Part shown: piece after piece, positions 17,762-29,244 of the stretch | Numbering within the stretch: the first letter of the stretch is position 1 | Layout: each line of letters starts with the position of its first letter | Assembly: GCF_004379255.2 (NCBI RefSeq) | Contig: NC_056033.1 | Location: 22,312,209-22,376,208 of the forward strand | Reading direction: 5' to 3' | Length of the DNA stretch: 64,000 nucleotides | Source: Salvia splendens | Lineage: Eukaryota > Streptophyta > Magnoliopsida > Lamiales > Lamiaceae | The notes under the pieces: generated by a model | What the model was told of the DNA's origin: nothing | Database searches by the model: none | The model's input: the letters and a program-made list of their open reading frames with translations, nothing else | Made by a program: the position numbers and the translations under genes

Positions 17762-20700
17762 CTGCTTGACCCTGGTTTTGATGGAGCGGCATTCACTTGG
17801 GCCAAGAATGGCCTTTTTGAAAGGTTGGATAGAGTGCTTGTCAGCGAGGATTGGACTAAGACCTTCGAGGCTACTCGGGTTACGAATCTCCCCCGGATTG
17901 CCTCGGACCATGGACCAATTCTTGTCAGGTGCACGAAGATGAACACATCCGCTGGAGCCAAGGCTTTCAGGTTCCAGAACATGTGGATCCGACATGAAGG
18001 ATTCATGGCCGTAGTGCAAAAAGCATGGGAGGAGCCCACGGGGGCGGGTGGAATCCTAAACATTCAAATCAAGCAGGCCAGAGTTAAAAAGGCCCTTAAG
18101 GAGTGGAACAAAGAGGTTTTTGGGAACATCCATGCTAATATAAAAGAAAAGGAGGAAGAAATTGCTCTGGCCCAATCTTGTTTCGAAGCAAGGCCGACTC
18201 CGGATCACAGGACAGCGTTCAACAAACACATTGCCGAGTACATCCTTCTGCTGAGAATGGAAGAAGATTTTTGGCGACAGAAGGCAGCTTTGAGGTGGCT
18301 TGCCGAGGGAGACAAAAATACCCGGTTCTACCAAAGCTGGGTGAAACAAAAGAGGGTTCGTCTCCGCATCCATTCGATTCGTGCCAATGGGCAGGAGCTC
18401 ACCGAGGAAGCCGAGATTAAAAAGTCCGCAGTGGAGTTCTTCCAACAACTCCTTGCCCCCAACAATCCGACACTTGAAGACCCAGACCTCGACCTAATCC
18501 AGCAGGTCCACTCAGCCGAGCAGTTCGTTGACATCGCAGATGCTCCAAGTGCGGACGAGGTCAGGAGTGCCACCTTTTGCATTTCCGGAGATAGTGCACC
18601 CGGACCCGACGGCTTCTCGGCCACCTTCTATCAAGCCTGCTGGCCCATTGTGGGGCCGGAGGTAGTGGAAGCAATCAGACAGTTCTTCAGAGGGGCCTTC
18701 CTGCCAAGGAGCATCACGGCCACAAGCATAGTCCTTATCCCAAAGAAGGCATCGCCGGAGTCATGGACCGACTACCGACCCATTAGTCTCTGCAATGTTC
18801 TAAACAAGATCATTACCATGGTACTCACCTCTCGACTCTCTCCTTTCCTCCCACAGGTCATCTCCCCAAACCAAAGTGGATTTGTCAAAGGTCGGCTCCT
18901 TAACGACAACGCACTTCTGGCTCAAGAGATGTTCCATGAGCTTGCTAGATGCTCCCCAGCGCCTAATGTGGCAGTAAAGATTGACATGGCTAAAGCCTAT
19001 GATAGGGTCCAATGGCCATTCCTCTTCAAAGTTTTACGCCGTATGGGTTTCCCGGATTCATGGATTTCACTTATGGAGAGGTGTATTGGGTATTGCTGGT
19101 TCTCGGTCCTTGTTAACGGGGCACCCTCGGGCTTCTTTAGATCAACTCGAGGACTTCGGCAAGGAGACCCGATCTCCCCCGCTCTGTTCGTAATCGCTGC
19201 GGACTACCTGTCCCGAGCATTAGATAAGCTCATCCTCGGCCAAAAGGACATGACGTTCAAAGCCTCCCGGAGATGCATGGAGATCAGCCATCTAGCCTAT
19301 GCGGACGACATTATCATCTTCACTCAAGCGGCGGCAAATCCTATGCGCCGGCTAAGAGCCTGTCTCGAAAAATATGAAAGAGTCTCCGGCCAACAAGTCA
19401 GCCTCGCCAAGAGTAATTTCTATATTGCCGAGGCCCATGAGCATTGGGCAAACTCGATCCAGGCGGAAGGAGGCTTCTCTAGAGGGGCCTTTCCTTTTCT
19501 CTATCTCGGAGTCCCTATCTATCGTGGTGCCAAACGCACCGACATGTTCCTATTTCTACGGGAAAAGATTGCAAGAAGGATCTCAGGATGGGCACACCGT
19601 CACCTATCCTTTGGAGGAAGGCTTACGTTGATTAAGAGCACTCTTGAAGCGATCCCCTTGCACATCTTTCAAGCCGTCGAGCCCACGGCCGGTACCCTCA
19701 AGCAACTTGATCAACAAATGGCCCGATTCTTTTGGGGGTCTACGAATGAAAAGAAGCGGGCCCATTGGATTGGATGGGAACAAATGTGCCGGCCCACTGA
19801 TGAAGGAGGCCTTGGGATCCGAAAAACTATGGAGGTCCTCCGCGCCTTCAATATCAAACTTTGGTGGCGCTTTCGGGAGCAAAACTCCCTTTGGGCAAGA
19901 TACATGATGGCAAAATATTGCTCCAACTCCACACCGCTCACCTTGAGATTGCCGAGCAGGAGTAGCCCTACGTGGAGAAGGCTCTCAAGAGCATGGCCCC
20001 TCGCGCAACCGCACATAAGATGGCTAGTGGGACAAGGGGACATCTACTTCTGGGATGATATTTGGCTTGGCGATAGCCCTCTGAGGGAACTTAGTCTTGA
20101 TGATAGGGGAAGACCAACCACCCGGGTCTCGGAGTTCATTACAAATGGTGGTTGGGATGTGCCCAAGCTTCAACTCCTTCACAATCAGGCCGGCCTTCCT
20201 CAGCATGTTATCGATGGCATCATTAATACACCGATCCTCCATGACGAACAGGATATCCTGAGGTGGAACCTCTCTAAGCATGGGGAATTCACGGTGGCTT
20301 CGACATGGGACACACTTCGAGGACGAAACCCGATCATCCATGGTTTGGGGGATGTTTGGAAGGTAGGCCTCACCAACTCAATAGCCATCTTTATCTGGAG
20401 GCTTCTCTCCAATCGGGTACCGGTTGACACGAAACTTCAGTGGCGGGAGATTGAGCTAGCCTCTAAGTGCCAATGCTGCCCCCACAGACCGAACACTGAG
20501 TCACTCCAACACCTCTTCATCCAGGGATATGGAGCTCGCAGAGTATGGAGTGAGTTCGACGGCTGGTTCACAGGGCCGTTCCCCCGCATCCATATCAATG
20601 ACACAATCCCTACGAGAATCGAAGTGTGGGCGCGAAGGTGCCAACAGCCGAACAAGAAACATCTTAGCCGAGCCACTCCATACCTCATCCTTTGGTTTAT

Positions 20701-21424
20701 CTGGTCGGAGAGAAACAGGAGCCGCCACCAAGGCACACAGTTTAAACCACAAAACGTGGTATGGCAGGTCCACATGTTCATTCGAAATGCTATGTCTAAT
20801 GGAAGCTTGAAGCCGAAACATTGGAAGGGAGTTAAACTTGGAATCAATATTCCCCAACAAGCGGCGGCAATCAGGGCGCTACCCCTAGCCATGGCAATCA
20901 AATGGAACCCCCCGGATCAGCCGTGGATAAAGCTCAACACGGATGGCTCCTACAATGAAGCGAACGGCAGAACAGGGGCTGGAGGGATTATTCGAGACCA
21001 CTCGGGTAAGATGCTCGCCGCCGTCAGCACACCCCTTGAAGCCCACTCGGCTTTAGAAGCGGAGCTGTTGGCCATGATTCACGGGCTAAATATAGCCAAG
21101 GAATTCGGCCTACCAATCTGGATTGAGTCAGATGCAGAGCAAGCAATCAAATTGGTCAATGGGACAGGATGGGGCCCGGCACTAGCTCGGCAAGCGGTGG
21201 CGCAACTAACCATTCTCAAACGCCATCTCAATTTCCGAGCCACCTTCATACACAGGGAGGGGAACAAAGCGGCGGACTTCCTTGCGAAAATGGGGCTAGT
21301 CCAAGACAGTGGCCTACGAATGCACTACAACTCAGCACCGAGAGAACTGTTGGACTTGGTTAGATTGGACGAGATGGGAGTGTCGCACATCCGAAACCTA
21401 GACGGGGACGGGCATCAAAGTTGA

Positions 21425-21638
21425 TCATGAGACGATGGGAGACACTAGTGACTAGCTTTTTGGTTAATTGTATTTTGGAAAGGAGTATGATGAGGTCCGA
21501 ACCTTGTGGGATCGGACCGCATACTACTCTTGAATTTGTTACGGCACACCACTTTTGGGTGTGGCCACGCCTTGTAATTATCACTTTTGGAAATATAGGG
21601 ATGAGGGACCCACGAACCCTCCACCGTAGAGGTGTTTG
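21425..21638 (+). other. LINE-C 3'UTR
   Basis: Same two-hairpin layout as the LINE-D 3'UTR, nearly identical in sequence; poly(A) 21639-21669. Confidence 0.8.
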
Positions 21639-21669
<31 letters not shown>

Positions 21670-21671
<2 letters not shown>

Positions 21672-21686
21672 TTAAGGAAATGTATG
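21670..21686. repeat. Right TSD of LINE-C
   Basis: Second copy of gattaaggaaatgtatg, after the LINE-C tail. Confidence 0.94.
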
Positions 21687-22941
21687 ATAATGACCCGGAC
21701 TTTTCTTCTATCTATTTAGCTTGTGAGCATGCTGCATTTGACAAGTTCTATAGGCATGATGGCTATTTGTTTAGAGAAAATACATTGTGCATTCCTAAAG
21801 GTTCTGTGCGTAAATTGCTTGTACGTGAAGCTCATGGTGGTGGTTTAATGGGGCATTTTGGAGTCCATAAGACAATGGATGTTTTGCATGAACATTTCTT
21901 TTGGCCTAAAATGCGTGTGGATGTTGAAAGAATTTGTAAAAGATGCATAACTTGCATGCAAGCCAAGTCTAAAATCACACCCACATGGTTTGTACAAACC
22001 GTTACCAATTCCTATTGCACCTTGGGAGGATATTTCAAGGGACTTTGTCATTGGTTTGCCAAGAACAAACAGAGGTAGAGATTCAGTTTTTGTGGTTGTT
22101 GTTGATAGGTTTTTCAAAAATGGCTCATTTTATTCCATGTCACAAAACTGATGATGCATCTCATATTGCTGATTTGTTATTTAAAGAAATTGTCCGTTTG
22201 CATGGTGTTCCTAGATCAATTGTGAGTGATCGAGATGCTAAATTTGTAAGTCATTTTTGGCGTGTGTTGTGGAATAAGTTGGGAACTAAACTCATGTTTT
22301 CTACTACTTGTCATCCACAAACTGATGGACAAACTGAAGTAGATAATAGGACTTTGTCTCAATTATTACCAACTTTAGTTAAAAAGAACTTGAAAAGTTG
22401 GGAGGAATGCTTACCTTTTGCTGAATTTCCTTATAATCGAAGTGTTCATTCTGCTACTAACTTTTCTCCATTTGAAGTTGTGTATGGTTTTAATCCATTG
22501 AGTCCACTAGTTTTGATTCCAATACCTATTGAAGAACGTGCAAGTCTTGATGGAAAAGCTAAGGCTGAAATGGTGAAAAGATTGCATGAAAGGGTAAGAC
22601 TCAACATTGAAAAGAGGACAGAACAATATGCAAAGCAAGCCAACAAGGGTCGGAAACAAGTCATCTTTGAGCCGGGAGATTGGGTTTGGTTGCATATGAG
22701 AAAGGAGAGATTTCCTTCGAAAAGAAAGCCCAAGTTGCAGCTAAGAGGAGATGGACCATTCCAAGTGATTGCAAATCAATGATAATGCTTACAAACTAGA
22801 CTTACCTGGTGAGTTTAATGTAAGTGCTACTTTCAATGTTTCTGATTTATCTCCTTATGTTGGTGAATTAGATTCGAGGACGAATCCTCTTGAAGAAGAA
22901 TGGACTGATGGCAGACAACTGCATTTTCAAGTTTATAATTA
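21687..22941 (+). pseudogene. Ty3/gypsy integrase and C-terminal region
   Basis: Continues the pol protein left at 6169. An HHCC zinc domain is visible ([16 protein letters not shown] ... CKRCITCMQ), followed by the integrase core: the first Asp region near 22100 is frameshifted around KSKITPTW. The second Asp is in [14 protein letters not shown] and the Glu region in [11 protein letters not shown]. Downstream are [29 protein letters not shown] and a tail to the stop at 22939-22941, with another shift near 22780. In life it inserts gypsy cDNA. Several frameshifts make this copy dead. No LTR follows; LINE-E begins within about 30 bases. Confidence 0.9.
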
Positions 22942-25033
22942 AATTGAAAAGAGTCCGATCTTGATTCTAGAGTGAGAAGCTCCTCCTTCTCTCTTACAAT
23001 CCCCCACCCTACCGCATTGTCCCGCCGGAATCTCACCCCCACCACTTAACCCCCGCCTCCCTCACTCCACCATCCACAATACCGTCGGACGCCCTTCACC
23101 CCACACGCTAGCGTCAGCCAACCCTCCCTCTTTCCACCCCCTACCCCCGCTCCTTGGCCTAGATATGTCGGACCCTCCTCCACCGGACCCCGATATTGGG
23201 AACGAGGAAGCTCGAACCACTAATTTTCTTGCATTAATGGAACCACTAACGGCTCCCGATCTGGAGAAGTTCTCCAAGACCTTGGGGCTCGTCTTCCAAG
23301 GATCAAATCTGAATGGAAAGATATGGGTGTTTGCTGAAGAAGGAGCAAGATTCTGTGCTGAATGCGACACGGATCAAGTTCTCCATGGCCGGGTTGAGTC
23401 CCCTCGCCTTGTGGGACACATTGGCATTTCAGCGGTTTATGCTAAATGCACAAGGGGCGAAAGGATCCATTTGTGGAACAAAATGAGGGAAATTGCACTG
23501 GCTACCGAAAGCTCGCCTTGGATCATTGGGGGAGACTTCAACACCATCCTTTCGACGGGTGATAGAGTTGGTAGTGACACTAACCGACAAGCTGAAATGG
23601 TGGACTTTGCGGAGGCTATCGAAGATTGCAGAGTTCTTGATCCGGGGTTCGATGGCTCCGAATTTACATGGGCCAAGAATGGCCTTTTCGAGAGGCTTGA
23701 TAGAGTATTAGTGAATGAACGTTGGGCACAATGCTTTGAAGCGACTAGAGTAACAAACTTACCTCGGGTTTCATCGGACCATGGCCACGGGGCCGTTCCG
23801 CTTTCAAAATATGTGGGTTAGGCACGATGGTTTTGCTGATTCGGTTCGGGGTGACTGGAGCCAACCGACCGGGGCTGGAGGACTTCTCAATCTTCAGATT
23901 AAGCTTGGCCGAGTTAAGAAAACCCTTAAGGAGTGGAATAAGGCTGTCTTCGGGAACATTCATGACAACCTTAGGGAAATGGAGGAAAAAATCGCGATGG
24001 CCCAAGCAGAATTTGAGGAGAGGCCTTCCCCGGATAACAGGGCAGAAGTTAACCGTAGCATTGCCATGTATATCCGACTTCTCAAGATGGAGGAGGACTT
24101 TTGGAGACAAAAGGCGACCCTTAGATGGCTTGCGGAGGGCGACAAGAACACCAAATTTTATCAAAGTTGGGTCAAACAAAAGAGATTAAAGATGCGCATC
24201 CACAACAAGATCAATGTGGGGGGGAGAGAACTCACGGAGGAATTGGAGATCAGGAACTCTGCCGTGGAATTCTTACAAAACCTCCTTGCCCCGGGTCCCC
24301 TCTCACTCATGGAGCCGGATTTGGGCTTGATTCAGCGCCTCTCACCTTCTCCCGAAGCGGAAGCCCTCCCGAATCCACCAAGCGCAGAGGAAGTGAAAAA
24401 AGCCGTATTTGACATCTCCGGAGATAGCGCCCCAGGACCGGATGGTTTCACAGCCACCTTCTATCAATCTTGCTGGGATACGGTCGGTTTTGATGTTGTG
24501 ACCGCTATCCAGTAATTTTTCGAGGGAGCCTACCTACCCCGAAGCATCACGGCCACGAGTATCGTACTCATTCCGAAGAAGCTCGGCCCAGACTCGTGGA
24601 GTGATTATCGCCCCATTAGCTTGTGCAATGTTTCAAACAAGATCATCACCAAAATCCTCACAAGGAGATTATCTCCCCTCCTCCCTCAGGTTATTGCGCC
24701 AAATCAGAGCGGGTTTGTGAAAGGCCGGCTGGTTAATGATAACGTTCTCTTGGCGCAAGAGATGTTCCATGAACTTCCGAGGAGCGCGGTCAAGATTGAT
24801 ATGGCTAAAGCTTACGACAGAGTCCAGTGGCCCCTTTTGATCAAGGTCATGGACCGAATGGGCTTCCCCGCCAGATGGATCTCCATGATTGAGAGGTGTG
24901 TGGGCTCATGCTGGTTTTCGGTCTTAATTAATGGAGTTCCATCCGGGTTCTTCAAGTCATCTCGCGGCCTTAGACAAGGTGACCCAATATCACCCTCCTT
25001 ATTTGTGATTGCTGCGGATTACCTCTCAAGGTC

Positions 25034-25051
25034 TCTGGACAAAATCATTCT
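25034..25051. repeat. Left flank TSD of BAG retrocopy
   Basis: tctggacaaaatcattct here and tctggacaaactcattct at 26232-26249, one mismatch in 18. Confidence 0.85.
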
Positions 25052-26231
25052 TTTTTTTTTTTAAGCAGCAAAAGCAAACATTCCCTTAAATCATCAAATT
25101 TATGTATCACATGGAGTCATAATATTAAGAAATGTGATGACTCTCTATCCACCAGTTGAGGTATATTCTTTAGGCACAATAGCATCAATTTTTTTGCACC
25201 CAGAAAGGGACAGGCAATATTGACATGATAAAACTCCCAAAAAGGCAATGGAACAAATCATGCATGAGTTCTCCATGGATAATAGCTCCTTACTAAGATA
25301 AGATGTAGGCAACGGCCTAATTAATCATAGCTTTCCCAATCCTTCGGTTACCTTAGTCGGAGATGGCAAATGGGAAGGTGAAGAAGACGGCACAGGGGTA
25401 GAGTCAGGAAAGGAAACCGGAACTGGTATACTAGTAGAAGACATCACTGAGGCACAGGCAGATTCAGGGGCAGGTGCATGCAGAGGGTCCGATGGAATAA
25501 TGCCGTTTGAAGATGGTTCACTGGACTCGGGGCTTGCATTTTCAGTTCCAGGCTCAAAAGTCTCACATTGAGTTGGTACAGATGCAGGAGTACTACTATT
25601 GTTGATGTCGTGATTAGCGTTTCTTGACTTGAGTGTATCCACTGTTTCGACAAGGCTCTGCACCCGACGTACCTCCAGCTTCAATGCCATCCAATATGAG
25701 CAACTGCCTCATTAGCATATCAGTCAAATAAAGAAAATCCTTGTCATCAACCTTCGTTCCACCATCAACAACAGCTTGTAAAGCGGCTACCTGATCAGTG
25801 AGCTTGTCAACCTCTTCCCTGACTTCAGCAACAGCTGCATCTCCTTGAGAGACCACAACTGGTTCCACTTTTTCGGGGCTTTTATGCACTGAAATCGTGG
25901 CCTCCACAGCCAAAACTTTGGAACCATCCTTCACACCAGCTTCGTGGAGACAATCATCATCTTCCTTCTCTTTACCTCTGAACAAGAGTTTTAAGGTCTC
26001 TGGCTCCAGTCCAACTTCTTGAGCAATAACTGATTTGAGATCACCAAAAGTGGAATTAGACGGCACGGCAACTTGAAGTTGGTTGGAACCGTGAGAGACT
26101 GTGATGTTGTAAATATCTGAGCCAGTCTCGGGCTTCAATTTCAGCCCGATTGCAGCATTTGCAGAGTTCGAATTTATGCCTTCCATCATCGGAAATAGAG
26201 CAAATTACGCAACCAAGTGTGAACAGAAGTT
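25052..26231 (-). mobile_element. Processed BAG-family mRNA copy, antisense
   Basis: On the minus strand it has a short 5'UTR, an intronless coding region, a 3'UTR of about 260 bp and a poly(A) of 12 (T run 25051-25062 on the plus strand). It is enclosed by an 18-bp direct repeat in LINE-E RT. A LINE-mediated processed copy; the imperfect TSD and the frameshift say it is older than the RFC3 copy. Confidence 0.88.
25325..26189 (-). pseudogene. BAG-domain co-chaperone (ubiquitin-like + BAG), broken retrocopy
   Basis: The parent gene class is a plant BAG-family Hsp70 regulator: a ubiquitin-like domain followed by a BAG helix bundle that binds the Hsp70 ATPase domain. The first frame (26189 down to 25614) has NITVSHGSNQLQVAVPSN, VGLEPETLKLLFRGKEKED and a helical EVREEVDKLTDQVAALQAV ... 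LMRQLLILDGIEA. The frame then shifts, with probable loss of some codons at about 25690, into VRRVQSLVETVDTLKSRN, the last BAG helix. A serine/proline-rich tail ends at 25325. The break falls inside the BAG domain. I do not assign a BAG number. Confidence 0.82.
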
Positions 26232-26249
26232 TCTGGACAAACTCATTCT
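26232..26249. repeat. Right flank TSD of BAG retrocopy
   Basis: Second, one-mismatch copy of the 18-bp repeat; LINE-E RT resumes (LDKLILGKKEM). Confidence 0.85.
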
Positions 26250-28347
26250 AGGAAAGAAGGAGATGATCTTTAAAGCCTCTCGGGGATGCATGGAGATTAG
26301 CCACCTCGCCTATGCCGACGATATTGTAATCTTCACCCAAGCAGCGGAAGTCCCTCTGAGGCAGCTCAGAGCTTGTCTTGATGAATACGCGGGAATCTCC
26401 GGACAGCAGATCAATCTTGCAAAGAGTAACTTCTACATTGCCAAAAAACATGAGAGGTGTGCCGGCCTAATCCAGGCCAAAGGGGGATTCACTCGAGGTA
26501 CCTTCCCTTTCCTTTATCTCGGGGTCCCTATTTATCGAGGTGTAAAGCGTACAGACATGTTTATGTTCCTTCGGGAAAAGCTTGCCGCGAGAGTCATAGG
26601 GTGGGCTCACCGCCACCTCTCGTTTGGAGGGAGACTCACCCTCATCAAGAGTACGCTCGAAGCGGTGCCACTCCACATCTTCCAAGCCATCGAGCCAACC
26701 TCCGGGGCGCTCAAACAATTGGATCAGCAGATGGCTCGGTTCTTCTGGGGATCGACAAGTGAGAGGAAAAAAAACACACTGGATTGAGTTATGGTGGAGA
26801 TTCCGAGAGCAAAGCTCACTCTGGGCCAGATATATGATGATAAAATATTGCAAGAAGGCCTCCCCCCTTGCGGCCAACCCCTCCGGGCATAACAGCCCAA
26901 CTTGGAAAAGACTCATGCGCACAAGACATCAGGCGAACCCTCACATTCGATGGGTGGTGGGTAAAGGGGAAATCTACTTTTGGGATGACATTTGGGTGGG
27001 TGATTCTACTCTTCGGCCCCTTACTTTTGATGATAGAGGCAACCACACTTCCGGGGTCGAAGAATTCCTCAGGGATGGCGAGTGGAATGAAGCCAAGCTC
27101 CAACAACTCCATGACCAGGCCGGGCTACCACAACAGGTTATATCTCAGATCCTCGACACCCCGGTCATTGCAGGGGAGCTAGACACGCCGAGGTGGTCCC
27201 TTTCTAGCCTCGGAGAATTTACGCTAGCAACAACATGGGACACTATCCGCACACATAGACCGAGGATACAAGGGCTCGAAGACATTTGGAGGGCTGGCCT
27301 AACCAACTCTATTGCAATCTTCAACTGGCGCCTTCTGTCGAATCGAATCCCGGTTGATACTAAACTCCAATGGAGGAAGATTGACTTGGCCTCAAAATGC
27401 CAATGCTGCCCAAGGAATCCTAGCACCGAATCTCTTCAGCACCTCTTCATCCAAGGTCGGGGAGCAACTAGTGTGTGGCGGGAATTCGACGGGTGGTTCG
27501 GGGGATCGGCACCTCCCCTACGGATTAACGACACCATTCCGGATCGGCTTGAGACCTGGTCGCATCATCGCAACAACAATACCGGAAACATCTCTGCCGA
27601 GTAACGCCATACCTCATCCTGTGGTTCCTTTGGGCAAAGCGAAACAGAAGCCGGCATGAGCAAGTCCAATTCAAACCGTACAATGTGGTGTGGCAAGTAC
27701 AGATGTACATTTACAATAACATGACTAACGGGATCATTAAGCCGAAGCACTAGAAGGGAGTGCAAATGGGCATAAGTATTCCGAGCCACCCTGCCTCAAG
27801 ACGGCCGAGACCACTGGTGACGTCTGTTAAGTGGCACCCCCCTGAAGGCCCGTGGATTAAAGTCAATACGGACGGGGCATAAACTGGGGCACCGGACAGA
27901 GCGGGAGGGGGAGGAGTGGTACGCGACTGGTCCGGAAAGTTGCTCGCGGCCTTCTCAACCCCCCTTGATGCACACTCAGCCCTAGAGGCCGACTTGATGG
28001 CTGCTCATCATGGACTTGAGCTTGCGAGGGTACATGAGCACCCCATTTGGATCGAGACGGACTCAGAACAAGCCGCCAAACTCCTGAATGGCTTTACGTG
28101 GGGACCGGCACATCTCCGCCGGGTCATGGCGCGAATTTTCCTCTTCAAGCGCCGGTACACCATGCGCGCCTCTTATATCCCCCGGGAGGGGAATCAAGCG
28201 GCGGACCTGCTCGCTAAGATGGGCCTTGGCCAGCAATGCTTCCTCAAATTCTCCGCCCAAACAGCCCCAAGACCCCTAAAGGACATCATTAGAATGGAAG
28301 AAATGGGAATACCCAACATTCGAGTTCGGTCGGAAGAACACGAGTAG

Positions 28348-28577
28348 CACAGTTGCCGAGGAAGGAAGGAGTGTTTTATCTTTTGATTTTGTTCATTTGT
28401 ATCTTGTCTTTTGGAAGGGAGTATGATGAGGTCCGGGTTGTGGGATCCGGACCGCTTTCTACTCCTAATCTTTGTGTTGGCACACCACTTTTGGGTGTGG
28501 CCAGGATCTGTATTCAACCTCTTATGAAATATAGGGATGAGGGACCCACGAACCCTCCACCGTAAAGGTGTTTGAAT
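28348..28577 (+). other. LINE-E 3'UTR with hairpins
   Basis: Hairpin 1 is ggtccgg (28430-28436) / ccggacc (28447-28453): compared with LINE-D both sides of the seventh pair changed (A-T to G-C). Hairpin 2 (cacacc / ggtgtg, loop acttttg) is unchanged. Confidence 0.8.
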
Positions 28578-28593
28578 AAAAAAAAAAAAAAAC

Positions 28594-29006
28594 TAGTACA
28601 AGGCGATATGGAGGAAGACCAGTTTCGACTTGGGAAGAAATGAAAGGCATAATGCGTAAGAGATTTGTACCTTCTCATTATTTTCGTGAATTGTATCAAA
28701 AATTACAATCTATGAAACAAGGTACTAAATCTGTTGATGAGTACTACAAAGAGATGGAGATTGCTATGATTAGGGCAAATGTTGAAGAAGATAGAGAAGC
28801 AACCATGGCTCGATTCTTATGTGGGCTGAATAGGGAGATTGCAAACATTGTGGAGCTTCAACACTATGTGGAGTTGGTGGACATGGTTCATATGGCCATG
28901 AAGGTGGAGGGACAATTGAAGAAGAAGGGAACAATCCAAAAGAATTTTTCAACAAGTTCTCATTCGTCAAGGACAAAAGAGTGGACTTCTTCCAAATCCA
29001 ATTTTG
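28594..29006 (+). pseudogene. Ty3/gypsy gag, central part
   Basis: RYGGRPVSTWEEMKGIMRKRFVPSHYFRELYQKLQSMKQG is written in one open frame and is a typical plant gypsy capsid (Retrotrans_gag) segment. After it come DEYYKEMEIAMIRANVEED and FLCGLNREIANIVELQ. It starts mid-protein directly after the LINE-E tail and ends at KSNF, where LINE-F is inserted. The same frame continues with GAASKPQN at 48567. The 5' LTR and gag start are absent. Confidence 0.88.
28994..29006. repeat. Left TSD of LINE-F
   Basis: aaatccaattttg here and at 48554-48566; both read KSNF in gag. Confidence 0.85.
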
Positions 29007-29244
29007 AAAAAAAAAACTACTTCAATACCAAGCCGGGCTCTCCCAATTAAATCTAGTGAGAGACGCTCCTCCTTCTCTCTAGCAATCCCACCTCCCCAAC
29101 GGTTACAACGCCTTATTCCTCCGCCCAAGTCGCTCCCACGCCGACGATCACCACCACACCCCATCATCACTTCGTTCTCGACCCCAATCCTCCTTCGAAC
29201 GCCACCCTTGCTCCACCTCCCACGGTAACCTCATTGGTTCGGCC

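Larger units (their letters stand above)
9513..21424 (+). pseudogene. LINE-C ORF2 (EN-RT-RNase H), split by LINE-D
   Basis: The coding sequence runs 9513-10016 and 17762-21424. The two parts are 504 and 3663 bp and together give 1388 codons plus stop, exactly the length of intact LINE-D and LINE-H ORF2. The break lies in the endonuclease at EDCR|LLDPGF. No other stop or shift is seen, so the ORF was open when LINE-D landed. The second part holds SDHGPI, the RT with FVKGRLLNDN, AYADDIIIF and GLRQGDPISPALF, the zinc segment CQCCPHRPNTESLQHLF, and RNase H from NTDGSYNE to EGNKAADFL. It cannot make full-length protein now because of the 7.7-kb insert. Confidence 0.93.
6170..21669 (+). mobile_element. 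LINE-C: full-length L1-like LINE carrying LINE-D
   Basis: Inserted in gypsy pol with a 17-bp TSD and a 31-A tail (21639-21669). It has a 5'UTR, ORF1 (open), ORF2 (split only by LINE-D) and a 3'UTR. With LINE-D removed it is about 7.8 kb. It belongs with D and H to one very similar, recent group. The first 45 bases after the TSD are extra relative to D and H and include a duplicated taagttagagagaga (6197-6211 and 6216-6230). Confidence 0.93.
23165..28347 (+). pseudogene. LINE-E ORF1::ORF2 deletion fusion with damaged RT and RNase H
   Basis: ATG 23165 gives about 18 residues of ORF1 N terminus (MSDPPPPDPDIGNEEART), which run in frame straight into ORF2 endonuclease (NFLALMEPLTAP). About 3 kb of ORF1 and the ORF2 start are missing. 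The frame then breaks at SDHG (about 23785, small deletion), stops at 24513 where the relatives have Phe, is cut by the BAG copy at 25051, loses about 30 codons near 26780 and stops at 27602. AYADDIVIF, CQCCPRNPSTESLQHLF and the RNase H end (REGNQAADLLAKM, stop 28345) remain readable. Long dead as an enzyme. Confidence 0.88.
22969..28592 (+). mobile_element. LINE-E: decayed, internally deleted LINE
   Basis: Has a LINE 5' end (agagtgagaagctcctcc), an ORF1 start, a large internal deletion, a damaged ORF2, a 3'UTR and poly(A) 28578-28592. A BAG-family processed copy (25052-26231) interrupts its RT. No convincing TSD is seen. The left neighbour is a gypsy pol end and the right neighbour is mid-gag of a gypsy, so the flanks are not the two sides of one broken gene. 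Confidence 0.87.

Noticed and set aside
25039..25064. Run of T at 25051-25062 as an intron polypyrimidine tract
   Set aside because: It is the poly(A) of the antisense BAG copy, next to the TSD.
29007..29050. A-rich bases before LINE-F as the tail of another element
   Set aside because: Only ten A, with no recognisable 3'UTR before them; more likely 5' filler.
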